Positions 24,719-34,476 of a DNA stretch of 64,000 nt are shown piece after piece. Source of the stretch: Asanoa iriomotensis (GTDB taxonomy: Bacteria > Actinomycetota > Actinomycetes > Mycobacteriales > Micromonosporaceae); contig NZ_BONC01000003.1 of the NCBI RefSeq assembly GCF_016862515.1, forward strand, positions 124,001 to 188,000, in the 5' to 3' direction. Numbering within the stretch: the stretch's first letter is position 1; every line of letters begins with the position of its first letter. The notes beneath the pieces were generated by a model, which saw nothing but the letters and a program-made list of their open reading frames with translations, made no database searches and was not told where the DNA came from. The translations under genes and the position numbers were made by a program.

Positions 24719-24784
24719 GATGGCCGGGTAACCGTTCGAAGAAAGGCCCGTCAGAAGGGCCGACCCGGCAGTCACCCGGCCATC
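24719..24784 (-). promoter_or_regulatory. Structured RNA element with embedded terminator-like hairpin
   Basis: GATGGCCGGGT (24719-24729) and ACCCGGCCATC (24774-24784) form a perfect 11-bp outer stem. Inside it, GGCCC (24745-24749) pairs with GGGCC (24757-24761) and, in the minus-strand sense, is followed by TTTCTT. This inner part can act as the terminator of the protease gene that ends at 24794, while the outer stem would form a competing or enclosing structure ahead of the S1 leader. Between this element and the S1 leader lies a perfect 14-bp GC palindrome (24694-24707). Confidence 0.55.
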
Positions 24785-24793
24785 ATAGGTGGA

Positions 24794-26254
<1,461 letters not shown>

Positions 26255-26314
26255 TTAACGCCTTCGATGCCTTGTCCGGTCATACCAGAAAGACAGGTAG
26301 GCGGACGTGATGGA

Positions 26315-27631
26315 TCAGTTCGGGGCGATGTTCTGATTGAGGTGGAAGACGTTGGCCGGGTCGTACGCCCGCTTCAGTGCGGTCAGCCGGGCGAGCTTCG
26401 CGGCGGGAAAGGCCTGCCGGACGCCGTCGGCGCCCTCGTCGCTGATCGTGTTGAGGTACTGCCCGCAGGAGAACGCGGTCAGCGGCGCGGCCGCGGTCCG
26501 GGCGGCCGCCATCCGGTCGGCGTCCTCGGCGGGGTCGGTCCACCTGGCCGCCGCGACGAGCTCGAACAGCGTGCCGCGCTGACCGTAGGCCGCGTCGTCG
26601 TCCGGCACGTCCTGGATCGCGCCGCCGTAGGCCTGTAGTGAAACACCCGGCCGCAGCGCCTCGTCGCCGCCGCCCCGCGCCGCGAACGCCGCCGCCGCGT
26701 CCGCCGGGAACCGGTCGAGGAAGAGACCTTTCCAGTAGCGCCGGAAGTGATGGCCGTCGACGGTGTCGTCGATGGTCTGCAGCTCCAGATAGGACAGTTC
26801 CCGGACCGACTGCCGGCGGGCGCGGCCCAGGTCGGCGAAGTCGGCGGTGAGCCGCCGGCCGGCCGCGGGGTCACCCACCCAGACGAAGCCGACGTCCACG
26901 GTGCCGGCGCCGCCGACCATCGCGGTGAACGTGGCCTGCCGCGGCGCGGCCGCGCTCAGGTCGCGCCAGCCCTCCAGCACCGCGACGGCGTCGGCCTGGT
27001 CGAACGCGTACTCGGCGATCAGTGCCCGGGTGCCGATCTCGTGCAGTTGGAACTCGAAGGACGTCACGATGCCGAAGTTGCCGCCACCGCCGCGCAGGCC
27101 CCAGAACAGCTCCGGATGCTCGGTGCGGCTGGCGGTCAGCACCTCGCCGGCGGCGGTGACGACCTCGTACGACAGCACGTTGTCGCAGGTCAGCCCGTAC
27201 TGCCGGGCCAGCCAGCCCATGCCGCCGCCGAGGGTGAGGCCGCCGACGCCGGTGTGCGAGACGTTGCCGGCCGTGGTGGCCAGGCCGTGTGCCTGCGCGG
27301 CCCGGTCGAGCGCGCCGAGCAGCGCGCCGCCCTGGACCCGGGCCCGCCTCGTACGCGGGTCGACGGTCACGCCGCCCATCGGGGTGAGGTCGATCATCAG
27401 ACCGTCGGCGGGCACGGCCAGGCCCAGCACGCCGTGACCGCCGCAGCGGACGCCGATCTCGAGGTCGTGTTCGCGGGCGTGGCGGACGGCGCTGACCACG
27501 TCGGCCACCGTGCCGCAGCGCACGATCAGCCTGGGTCTGCGGTCGACCATGGCGTTCCAGACGGAACGCGCGTCGTCGTAACCGTCGTCGGTGGGGGTGA
27601 GGACCTGGCCGGTGAGGGATGTCGTCGTCAT
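26315..27631 (-). CDS. FAD-linked oxidoreductase, berberine-bridge enzyme family
   Basis: 438 residues. A PCMH-type FAD-binding domain (about 30-205) holds RCGGHG, whose histidine is the usual covalent FAD attachment, and GGLTLGGGMGWLARQYGL. The C-terminal BBE motif (YDPANVFHLNQNI, about 420-435) is present. At the second attachment position many relatives have a cysteine; here the segment reads GNVSHTGVGG, so the flavin is probably attached by histidine only. Members oxidise alcohols, sugars or secondary metabolites. The gene diverges from a MocR regulator across 47 bases and is the likely target of that regulator. Confidence 0.92.
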   Translation of the reverse strand: MTTTSLTGQVLTPTDDGYDDARSVWNAMVDRRPRLIVRCGTVADVVSAVRHAREHDLEIGVRCGGHGVLGLAVPADGLMIDLTPMGGVTVDPRTRRARVQGGALLGALDRAAQAHGLATTAGNVSHTGVGGLTLGGGMGWLARQYGLTCDNVLSYEVVTAAGEVLTASRTEHPELFWGLRGGGGNFGIVTSFEFQLHEIGTRALIAEYAFDQADAVAVLEGWRDLSAAAPRQATFTAMVGGAGTVDVGFVWVGDPAAGRRLTADFADLGRARRQSVRELSYLELQTIDDTVDGHHFRRYWKGLFLDRFPADAAAAFAARGGGDEALRPGVSLQAYGGAIQDVPDDDAAYGQRGTLFELVAAARWTDPAEDADRMAAARTAAAPLTAFSCGQYLNTISDEGADGVRQAFPAAKLARLTALKRAYDPANVFHLNQNIAPN

Positions 27632-27678
27632 GGCACACACGGTGCCAAGAATCGGTACTGCCGATAAGCTCCGATTCC
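27632..27678. promoter_or_regulatory. Divergent promoter region with two inverted repeats
   Basis: This 47-base space between the oxidoreductase and MocR genes holds GGCAC-N5-GTGCC immediately upstream of the oxidoreductase start and ATCGG-TACTG-CCGAT in its centre, with a further CCGATT after it. The short spacing means that one regulator, plausibly MocR, could control both genes. Confidence 0.5.
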
Positions 27679-29082
27679 ATGGCGGAATCCTGGACCAATT
27701 CGTCGGCTGCCGCGGACCTGCTGATCGGTCTGGACCGGGCCGCGCCGCAGGCGCTGCACCGCCAGATCGAGACCGCCATCCGCGAGGGCATCCGGTCCGG
27801 CCGGCTGCCGCTGGGTGCCTCGCTGCCGCCGACCCGCGCGCTCGCGACCGACCTCGGCGTCTCCCGCGGCATCGTGGTCGAGGCGTACCAGCAGCTCGTG
27901 GCCGAGGGCTACCTGAGCAGCCGGCCCGGCGGGTATACCCGGGTGGCCGCCGGCCCGGCCCCGGCGTCTCCTGCGGCGGCGGTCGAGCCCGCGACGGAGG
28001 TCCGGATCGACTTCGGGTACGGCCGGGCCGACGTCGCCCACTTCCCGCGCGCGGCCTGGCTGCGCTCGCTGCGGCGGGTGCTGACCCAGGCGCCCAACGA
28101 CCGGTTCGGCTACTCCAGCGGCCGCGGCGTGCCGGAACTGCGGCTCGCCCTCGCCGACTACCTCAACCGGGTCCGCGGCACCGTGGCGACCCCGGACACG
28201 ACGGTGGTCACCAACGGCTTCGCACAGGGCATCGCACTGCTCGTCCAGGTGCTCGCCGCCCGCGGCGCCCGCCGGCTCGCCGTCGAGGACCCGTCACCCG
28301 ACGACGACGCCCGGCTGCACGCCCGCGCCGCCGGCCTCGAGGTGATCGGCGTGCCGGTCGGCCCGGACGGCATCGACGTGACCGCGCTGGCCGCGGTGCG
28401 GGCCGACGCGCTGGTGCTGACGCCCTCGCACCAGTGGCCGACCGGTGGCGTGCTGCCGGCGCCGGCGCGGGCGGCCGTGCTGCGCTGGGCCCGCGCCAAC
28501 GACGCGGTGGTGGTGGAGGACGACTACGACGCGGAGTACCGCTACGACCGCGCGCCGGTGGGCGCGCTGCAGGGCCTTGACCCGGATCATGTCGTGTACG
28601 CGGGCACGGCCAGCAAGACGCTGGCACCCGGGCTGCGGGTCGGCTGGCTGGTGGCACCGCGCGCCCTGGTCGACGACCTCGCGGCCGCCAAGGTCACCGC
28701 CGACCGCGGCGGCTCGGCCGTCGACCAACTCGCGTTCGCCGACTTCCTGGCCGGTGGCGAGTTCGACCGGCACCTGCGCCGGATGCGCCCGGTCTACCGG
28801 CGCCGCCGCGACACCCTGCTGGCCGGCCTGGCCCGGCACCTACCCGAGTTCCGGCCCGCCGGCGTGGCGGCCGGTCTGCACCTGGTCACCTGGCTCCCGC
28901 CGCACCTGGACGAGGACGCCGTCGTCCGCACCGGCCTCGCCCGCGGCGTCGGCGTGCACGGTGTCGGCCCGTACCGGCTCACTCCGGGCCCGCAGGGGCT
29001 CATCTTCGGGTACGCCACGCTCGACCCGCCGGCGATCGACGAAGGGCTCGGCCTGCTCGCCGCCGGGCTGCGCGCGCACTAG
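27679..29082 (+). CDS. MocR/PdxR-type regulator (GntR HTH plus aminotransferase domain)
   Basis: 467 residues. The GntR winged helix is at about 20-88 (LPPTRALATDLGVSRGIVVEAYQQL). A fold-type-I aminotransferase domain (about 110-465) follows, with VVVEDDYDAEYRYD and the PLP lysine in GTASKTLAPGLRVGW. Such regulators sense pyridoxal phosphate or amino compounds. The ATG at 27679 gives a standard N-terminus. The last 243 bases are overlapped on the other strand by the PH-domain gene, an unusually deep convergent overlap. This gene's C-terminus matches the family, so the overlap comes from the other partner. Confidence 0.95.
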   Translation: MAESWTNSSAAADLLIGLDRAAPQALHRQIETAIREGIRSGRLPLGASLPPTRALATDLGVSRGIVVEAYQQLVAEGYLSSRPGGYTRVAAGPAPASPAAAVEPATEVRIDFGYGRADVAHFPRAAWLRSLRRVLTQAPNDRFGYSSGRGVPELRLALADYLNRVRGTVATPDTTVVTNGFAQGIALLVQVLAARGARRLAVEDPSPDDDARLHARAAGLEVIGVPVGPDGIDVTALAAVRADALVLTPSHQWPTGGVLPAPARAAVLRWARANDAVVVEDDYDAEYRYDRAPVGALQGLDPDHVVYAGTASKTLAPGLRVGWLVAPRALVDDLAAAKVTADRGGSAVDQLAFADFLAGGEFDRHLRRMRPVYRRRRDTLLAGLARHLPEFRPAGVAAGLHLVTWLPPHLDEDAVVRTGLARGVGVHGVGPYRLTPGPQGLIFGYATLDPPAIDEGLGLLAAGLRAH

Positions 29083-30480
29083 CTCGGCGACCTCGGCCGC
29101 CGCGATGTCGTGCGCCACGTAGGCGCCCTGGCCGGCCGCCGTCGTGGCGATCACCGTGGCCAGCCCGAGCCGGCGCTGGAAGAAGGACTGCTTCACCCGC
29201 CACCCGATCACCGCGGGTTGCCGCAACGCCGCCGTCGACCGGGTCGCAAGCCCGGACCGGACCACGAGATAGCCGTCGTGCACCGCGTGACCGAGGCTGC
29301 GGTAGGCCAGGACCGCGCCGGCCGTGGAGACGACCAGCAGCGTGGGGAACAGCCAGGCGGCGTCGGCGGGGGAGAGCCGGCCGGTGAACCGGGCATCGAC
29401 CAGCAGGGCGGCGGTCGTGCCGACGGCAGCCCAGAGGAACGCCTTGACCAGCCGCCGGCGCAGCGCGGCGGGCGGCGCCGGGCGCAGCGGGCGGGTCAGC
29501 ACGTCGCTGCCGAGGATCTTCGTCGCGGTCGACCGGGCGACGGAGACCGGGCCGCGCGGCAGGATGGTCGCTCCGCCGGTCGTGCTCCACAGGCTGACGC
29601 CGGTGGTGATCAGCGTGGTGTCGGCGACGCCGAGCCAGCGCCAGGCCTGCGGCTGGCTGATCTGCATGCCGCGGATCCGGTGCTCCTCGCGGTCGACCGA
29701 GGTGGTCCGCAGCAGTCCCTGTGTGGTGCGCAGGCTGCCGGCGGCGGTGCGGGTCAGCCGGAAGTCCCAGTGCGCGGCCACGAAGCCACCGACGAGGCCG
29801 ATGCTGGCGATCGCGGCGAACCCGAGCACCGCGACGGCGAGGATCCAGCCGATCGGCGCACCGTCGGCCAGCTCCCGGGCGTGGTCGTACGCGTCGTAGC
29901 CGAACAGCCGGCCCAGCCAGTAGCCGCCCCAGATCAGGCCGGCGCCGCTGAACAGGCCCCAGATGCTGAGCACGTTGTAGAGGATCCAGCTCGGCCGGAA
30001 ACGGGCCAGCAGCTCGCCGTCCGGTTGCGCCGGCCCGGCGGCGGCGGGGTCGAGCAGCTCATGCAGCCGCCGCGCGGTGGTGGTCGAGACCGCGTCGATG
30101 CGCAGCGCCGCGGTGGCGCCGGCGACCCCGGTCAACCCCGCGCCGACCGTGACCACCCGCAGCCCGAACAGCCGGTGCGTCAACCGGGCGTCGCTGCCCA
30201 CGCTGCGGATCCGGTCGCGGGCGATCCAGCGCTCCTTGCGGGTGAACAGCCCGCCCCGCACCTCGACCCGCTCGTCGGTGATCCGGTAGCGGGTGGTCGC
30301 CCAGCGGGCCACGTCGGCGGCCGCGCGGGTCACGCCGAGCACGGCCACCACGAGCGCGGGCCAGGCGTCGCTCGGCTGCAGGCCGAGCACGCCGGCCGCG
30401 ATCGCGGTGGGCACCAGCGAGATCGCGGCGCGCACCAGGTCGACCGCGATCACCTTGCGGTCGAGCCGGAGCCACGTCAC
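28840..30480 (-). CDS. Multi-PH-domain membrane protein (bPH2/YdbT type) with antisense-derived tail
   Basis: 546 residues. Pairs of hydrophobic segments (about 12-55, 165-200, 205-235 and 355-400) separate three bacterial PH domains. The first contains TTRYRITDERVEVRGGLFTRKERWIARDRIRSV, given here only as a landmark of the bPH2 fold (about 60-145). The others are at about 240-330 and 400-465. Family members normally end near the AAEVAELVRA segment (residue about 464). Here the frame runs on for about 80 charged, low-complexity residues read antisense to the MocR gene, so a stop seems to have been lost. The GTG start overlaps the stop of the upstream partner gene (GTGA). Confidence 0.88.
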   Translation of the reverse strand: MTWLRLDRKVIAVDLVRAAISLVPTAIAAGVLGLQPSDAWPALVVAVLGVTRAAADVARWATTRYRITDERVEVRGGLFTRKERWIARDRIRSVGSDARLTHRLFGLRVVTVGAGLTGVAGATAALRIDAVSTTTARRLHELLDPAAAGPAQPDGELLARFRPSWILYNVLSIWGLFSGAGLIWGGYWLGRLFGYDAYDHARELADGAPIGWILAVAVLGFAAIASIGLVGGFVAAHWDFRLTRTAAGSLRTTQGLLRTTSVDREEHRIRGMQISQPQAWRWLGVADTTLITTGVSLWSTTGGATILPRGPVSVARSTATKILGSDVLTRPLRPAPPAALRRRLVKAFLWAAVGTTAALLVDARFTGRLSPADAAWLFPTLLVVSTAGAVLAYRSLGHAVHDGYLVVRSGLATRSTAALRQPAVIGWRVKQSFFQRRLGLATVIATTAAGQGAYVAHDIAAAEVAELVRAQPGGEQAEPFVDRRRVERGVPEDEPLRARSEPVRADTVHADAAGEAGADDGVLVQVRREPGDQVQTGRHAGGPELG

Positions 30481-30968
30481 GTCGCATCACCGGCCGTGCG
30501 GCCGACCGTCGCGGTGAGCCGGGCCGCCACCTCGGTCGCCTCCGCGTCGGGCAGCGCGACGAGTTGCACGGGTCCGCTCGCGGACGCGGTGGTCACGGTC
30601 ACGGTGGCCAGCCCGAGCAGGCGCTGCAACGGGCCGCGGGTGGCGTCGACGGTCTGCACGCGGGACAGCGGGGCGACCCGCCACTCGCGCACGAACCAGC
30701 CCGACAGGGCGTAGACGGCGTCGTCGGTCGCCTCCCAGCGGTGCACGCGGTAGCGCCAGGACGGCACGACGGCGGCGTGCGCGGCCGTCAACACGACCAG
30801 CGCGACGAGCACCGGGCCGAGCCACGGGCGCCACGACTCGACGGACACGAAGACGACCAGAGCGGCGATCAGCGGTATCCCGCCGCCGAGCACACCGCGC
30901 AGCGTCCACCAGGCCACGGCCCGGGGCGCGACCCGGTGCCGAGGCGGGTGCAGTCCGAGATCCCCCAT
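30477..30968 (-). CDS. Single bacterial-PH-domain membrane protein (YdbS type)
   Basis: 163 residues. Two transmembrane helices (about 20-45 and 50-70) precede one bPH2 domain (about 75-155, with RYRVHRWEATDDAVYALSGW and VQTVDATRGPLQRLLGLATV). Proteins of this kind are found as pairs with a longer multi-PH protein, as here, and are implicated in membrane or exported-peptide stress in Bacillus (YdbS/YdbT). I chose ATG 30968; the open frame extends upstream to 31094 but without membrane-protein character. Translation is coupled to the next gene. Confidence 0.9.
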   Translation of the reverse strand: MGDLGLHPPRHRVAPRAVAWWTLRGVLGGGIPLIAALVVFVSVESWRPWLGPVLVALVVLTAAHAAVVPSWRYRVHRWEATDDAVYALSGWFVREWRVAPLSRVQTVDATRGPLQRLLGLATVTVTTASASGPVQLVALPDAEATEVAARLTATVGRTAGDAT

Positions 30969-31084
30969 CGACTCAGCGTGGCGGTCCCGTGCAAGTGGTG
31001 CCACTGTCCATGGTCTATTCGCGTTGGCCGGTCGGCCAGGATTACTGGTCGGGCGGCGACCGGGCGGCGTCGTACCCTCGCGGC

Positions 31085-32332
31085 ATGCCCACACACCCGT
31101 TCCACGCGCCGCGGTGGCTGCTGCCCGCGGAGCTGGCGGGCCTGTCGGTCGACGAGCCGCGTCGTCGCCGCACCGTCCGCGACTGGGCGGCCGACACCGC
31201 GCTGTTCCTCGTCGCGCTCAGCTTCATGGTGGTCAACGCGGAGGAGAAGCCGTACTACGCCGGCACGGTGCCGGAGTGGTTCCACACGGTCGACCCGTTC
31301 GTCACCCTCGCGGCCTGCCTCGCGCTGTGGCTGCGGCGGCGGCACCCGGTGGCGGTCGCCGGCTTCGTGTTCGTGGCCTACCTGATCGGTGACAGCGCGA
31401 GCGGCGCCGCCCTGGTCGCGGTGCTGACCGTCGCCGTGCACCGCGGGTGGCTGGTGTCCGTGCCGGTGGCACTGGCGTTTCTCGTGCCCTCGCTGTGGTT
31501 CAGCTTCGCCAACCCGCCGCCCGGCGTCCCCTGGCAGGCGATGTCGGCGATCGTGTTCCTCATGTTCGTCGTGCCGCTCGTGTGGGGGATGGCGGTGCGG
31601 TCGCGCCGGCAGGTCGTGGCCGGCCTGCGCCGCGACGCCGAGTGGACGGCGCGCGACCACGAGCACCGGCTCGCCGACGCGCGCCGGGCCGAGCGCGCCC
31701 GGATCGCCCGGGAGATGCACGACACGCTCGCGCACCGGATCTCGCTGATCTCGGTGCACGCCGGTGCGCTGGCCTACCGCACCGCGCAGGCCGAGGCCGG
31801 CGCCGGGCGCCCGCTGGAGGCGGGCGACGTCGGCGCCGCGATCGACGTCATCCACGGCAACGCCCGGCGGGCGCTGGTCGAGCTCGGTGACGTGCTCGAG
31901 GTCCTGCGCGCCGGCGAGGAGGAGCCGGCCGGGCCGCAGCCGCGGATCGCCGACATCGACCGGCTGGTCGCCGACGCCGAGGCGGTCGGCCAACGCGTGT
32001 CGATGACGGTCGAGTGCGAGCCCACCGAGACGCTGCGCGCCGCCGTGCAGCGCACGGTCTACCGCACTGTCCAAGAAGGACTCACCAATGCCCGCAAGCA
32101 CGCTCCTGGCGCCAAGGTCGAGGTGCGGGTCGCCGGTGCGCCGGGCGAGGGCGTGGTGGCCACGGTGAGCAACCCGCTCGCGCCGGGCAGCGCGCCCGGC
32201 AACGCCATCCCCGGTGCCGGCGTCGGTCTGGCCGGGCTCGCCGAACGGGTCGCGCTCGACGGCGGCACGCTGGAGCACGGCGCCGAGCGGGGATGTTTCC
32301 GGCTGGTCACCCGGCTACCGTGGCCGGCATGA
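31085..32332 (+). CDS. NarL-family sensor histidine kinase
   Basis: 415 residues. About five hydrophobic helices (35-170) form a membrane sensor. They are followed by a coiled linker and a HisKA_3 domain with the phospho-acceptor histidine in ERARIAREMHDTLAHRISL (about 207-225). The HATPase_c domain (about 310-412) has VQEGLTNARKHAPGA and GVGLAGLAERV. The ATG at 31085 precedes a run typical of actinobacterial kinases. The stop overlaps the response-regulator start (ATGA), so the pair forms one two-component system. The signal is unknown. Confidence 0.95.
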   Translation: MPTHPFHAPRWLLPAELAGLSVDEPRRRRTVRDWAADTALFLVALSFMVVNAEEKPYYAGTVPEWFHTVDPFVTLAACLALWLRRRHPVAVAGFVFVAYLIGDSASGAALVAVLTVAVHRGWLVSVPVALAFLVPSLWFSFANPPPGVPWQAMSAIVFLMFVVPLVWGMAVRSRRQVVAGLRRDAEWTARDHEHRLADARRAERARIAREMHDTLAHRISLISVHAGALAYRTAQAEAGAGRPLEAGDVGAAIDVIHGNARRALVELGDVLEVLRAGEEEPAGPQPRIADIDRLVADAEAVGQRVSMTVECEPTETLRAAVQRTVYRTVQEGLTNARKHAPGAKVEVRVAGAPGEGVVATVSNPLAPGSAPGNAIPGAGVGLAGLAERVALDGGTLEHGAERGCFRLVTRLPWPA

Positions 32333-32982
32333 CGGAGCCGGTGCGGGTGCTGCTCGTCGACGACGACGCGCTGGTGCGGGCCGGGCTGCGGCTGATGCTC
32401 GGCGGGGCGCCCGACATCGAGGTGGTCGGCGAGGCGGTCGACGGTGCCTCGGTGCCCGACCAGGTCAACCGCACCCGGCCGGACGTGGTGCTGATGGACG
32501 TGCGGATGCCGGTGGTCGACGGGATAGCCGCGACCCGCGCCCTCGCCGGCACCCGGCCCGCGGTCATCGTGCTCACCACGTTCGACGCGGACGCGACCGT
32601 GGTCGAGGCGCTGCGCGCCGGTGCCGCGGGCTTCCTGCTGAAGCACACGCCGCCGGAGCAGATCGTCGAGGCGGTGCGCCGGGCGGCGGCGGGCGAGCCG
32701 GTGCTCTCGCCGAGCGTCGCGCGCACGCTGATCGACCATGTCGCGGCCGGCGGCGACACGACCCGCCGTGACCGCGCCCGGGAGCGCCTGGCGGCGCTCT
32801 CCGAGCGCGAGCGGGCGGTGGCGTCGGCGGTGGCCGAGGGACTGTCCAACGGCGACATCGCCGAGCGGCTGTTCATGTCGGTCGGCACGGTCAAGGCGCA
32901 CATCTCGAGCGCCCTCGCCAAGCTCGACCTGACCAACCGCATCCAACTCGCCCTGCTCGCGCACGACGCCGGCGACAGCTAA
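32329..32982 (+). CDS. NarL/LuxR-type response regulator
   Basis: 217 residues. The receiver domain (about 5-120) has LLVDDDALVRAGLR, the phospho-acceptor aspartate in VVLMDVRMP, LTTFD and the conserved lysine in FLLKHTPPEQ. The C-terminal LuxR HTH (about 148-210) is LSERERAVASAVAEGLSNGD onwards. It is the cognate regulator of the kinase just upstream. Its TAA stop overlaps the TAG stop of the convergent GNAT gene. Confidence 0.96.
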   Translation: MTEPVRVLLVDDDALVRAGLRLMLGGAPDIEVVGEAVDGASVPDQVNRTRPDVVLMDVRMPVVDGIAATRALAGTRPAVIVLTTFDADATVVEALRAGAAGFLLKHTPPEQIVEAVRRAAAGEPVLSPSVARTLIDHVAAGGDTTRRDRARERLAALSERERAVASAVAEGLSNGDIAERLFMSVGTVKAHISSALAKLDLTNRIQLALLAHDAGDS

Positions 32983-33416
32983 CGCGGCCGGCGCGCCACC
33001 ACCTCGTCGTCCTCGTGCTCGCCGGTCTCCGCGAAGCCCAGGCTCGCGTAGAGGGCGCGGGCGACGGTGTTGTCGGGCTGGTACGACAACGCGAAGCTCG
33101 GCGCGTCGATCTCGACGAGGGCCGCGCTGACCGCCGCCCGGCCGTAGCCCTTGCCCTGCTCGGTCGCGTCGATCGTGATGCCGCCGAGCCACGCGGCGCC
33201 GTCGGCCGGGTCGATCGCCCACATCAGGAAGCCGACGACGGTGCCGGCGGCGTCGGTGACCGCGAGCGGCTGCCAGCCGACCGGGCTGTAGTGGCACAAC
33301 GCCAGGTAGTAGGCGGGATCCGCGACCCAGGCGCGTTGCGCGTCGGTGACAGCGAGGGCCGCGACCGCGCGCCAGTTGTCGGCGTCGACCGGGCGGAGCG
33401 TGACGGAGGAATCCAT
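32979..33416 (-). CDS. GNAT family N-acetyltransferase
   Basis: 145 residues. It has the GNAT fold with acetyl-CoA pyrophosphate loop EQGKGYGRAAVSAALVEI and the C-terminal strand NTVARALYASLGFAETGEHEDDEV. The resemblance is to spermine/spermidine and BltD-like acetyltransferases. The ATG at 33416 is the only sensible start; the longer open frame upstream is antisense to the next gene. It is convergent with the response regulator. Confidence 0.9.
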   Translation of the reverse strand: MDSSVTLRPVDADNWRAVAALAVTDAQRAWVADPAYYLALCHYSPVGWQPLAVTDAAGTVVGFLMWAIDPADGAAWLGGITIDATEQGKGYGRAAVSAALVEIDAPSFALSYQPDNTVARALYASLGFAETGEHEDDEVVARRPR

Positions 33417-33470
33417 GCCCGCGATAGTGCCATCCGTAAATCCGGTTGCGGGGGCTGTTAGACAGGTCGC

Positions 33471-34376
33471 ATGACTACCGTCCGGCCCGGCACCGCCGAC
33501 GACGCTGCCGCCCTGCTCGCGATTCGCAACCAGGTCTTTCCCTGGCAGGTCAACACCGTCGCGGGGTTGCGGCACGGTTGGGAGTTGGCCGCGCGCAACG
33601 CCAAGGGTGCGTTGTTCGCCGTCGACGACGAGCAGGGGCTGGCCGGCTTCGCCCGGGCCGACCTCAATATCTTCACCTCCGAGGCCGGCGCGGCCGGCGC
33701 CACGACGATCGTGCGACCCGACGTGCGCGGGCGGGGCATCGGCAACGCGCTGCTCGCCGCGGTCGAGGCCCACCTGCGGTCCGTGGGTGGCCGCAAGCTG
33801 GTGGTCCACGCCGTCGACGAGCCCGACACGCTGCGCTTCCTCGAAAAGCGTGGGTTCACCCTCACCTACGACGTGCGTTACCAGCGGCTCCTGCTGGCCG
33901 ACCTGCCGGAGGCGCCACCGATCCCCGCCGGCGTGACCGTCGCGACCATGGCCGAGGCCGGGCCCGAGGCGGTGTTCGCGGTCGACGTCGAGTCCATGGC
34001 CGACGAGCCGTCCGACACCCCGTTCGACAAGATCGAATACGACGACTGGTTCGAGGACATCTGGCACGACCCCAACGTCGACAAGGACCTCAGCCACGTC
34101 GTGCTGGTCGACGGCGAGCCCGCGACGATGACCTTCCTCTACGCGGATCGCGAGTCCGGCCGGTTCATGTCCACCGGCACGGGCACCCGGCGCGCCTACC
34201 GCGGTCGCGGTTTGGCGAAGATCGCCAAATCAGTCGCATTCCGGGCAGCGCGGGACGCCGGGTTCACCGAGGGATACACCGGCAACGACGAGATCAACAA
34301 GCCGATGCTGGCGATCAACGAGTGGCTCGGCTACCGGCCGATCGGCGCCGAGCGCTCCGCGGTCAAGGAGCTGTGA
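33471..34376 (+). CDS. Tandem-GNAT N-acetyltransferase
   Basis: 301 residues with two GNAT domains. The first (about 1-140) has RPDVRGRGIGNALLAAVEAHL and LRFLEKRGF. The second (about 150-300) has TGTGTRRAYRGRGLAKIAKS and a C-terminal NEWLGYRPIGAERSAV. The layout is that of the mycothiol-synthase-like double GNATs common in actinobacteria, but I see no reason to call it MshD. It starts 54 bases from the divergent single GNAT gene. Confidence 0.9.
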   Translation: MTTVRPGTADDAAALLAIRNQVFPWQVNTVAGLRHGWELAARNAKGALFAVDDEQGLAGFARADLNIFTSEAGAAGATTIVRPDVRGRGIGNALLAAVEAHLRSVGGRKLVVHAVDEPDTLRFLEKRGFTLTYDVRYQRLLLADLPEAPPIPAGVTVATMAEAGPEAVFAVDVESMADEPSDTPFDKIEYDDWFEDIWHDPNVDKDLSHVVLVDGEPATMTFLYADRESGRFMSTGTGTRRAYRGRGLAKIAKSVAFRAARDAGFTEGYTGNDEINKPMLAINEWLGYRPIGAERSAVKEL

Positions 34377-34476
34377 GCGGAGGGTAACCGGGGGCCGTCG
34401 ATTCCGGCCCGGATCCCGGGTTCACACCGAGGCGAGAGCCGGTCTTCCTACCGTGGAAAACGGGGGGAGATCGGCC

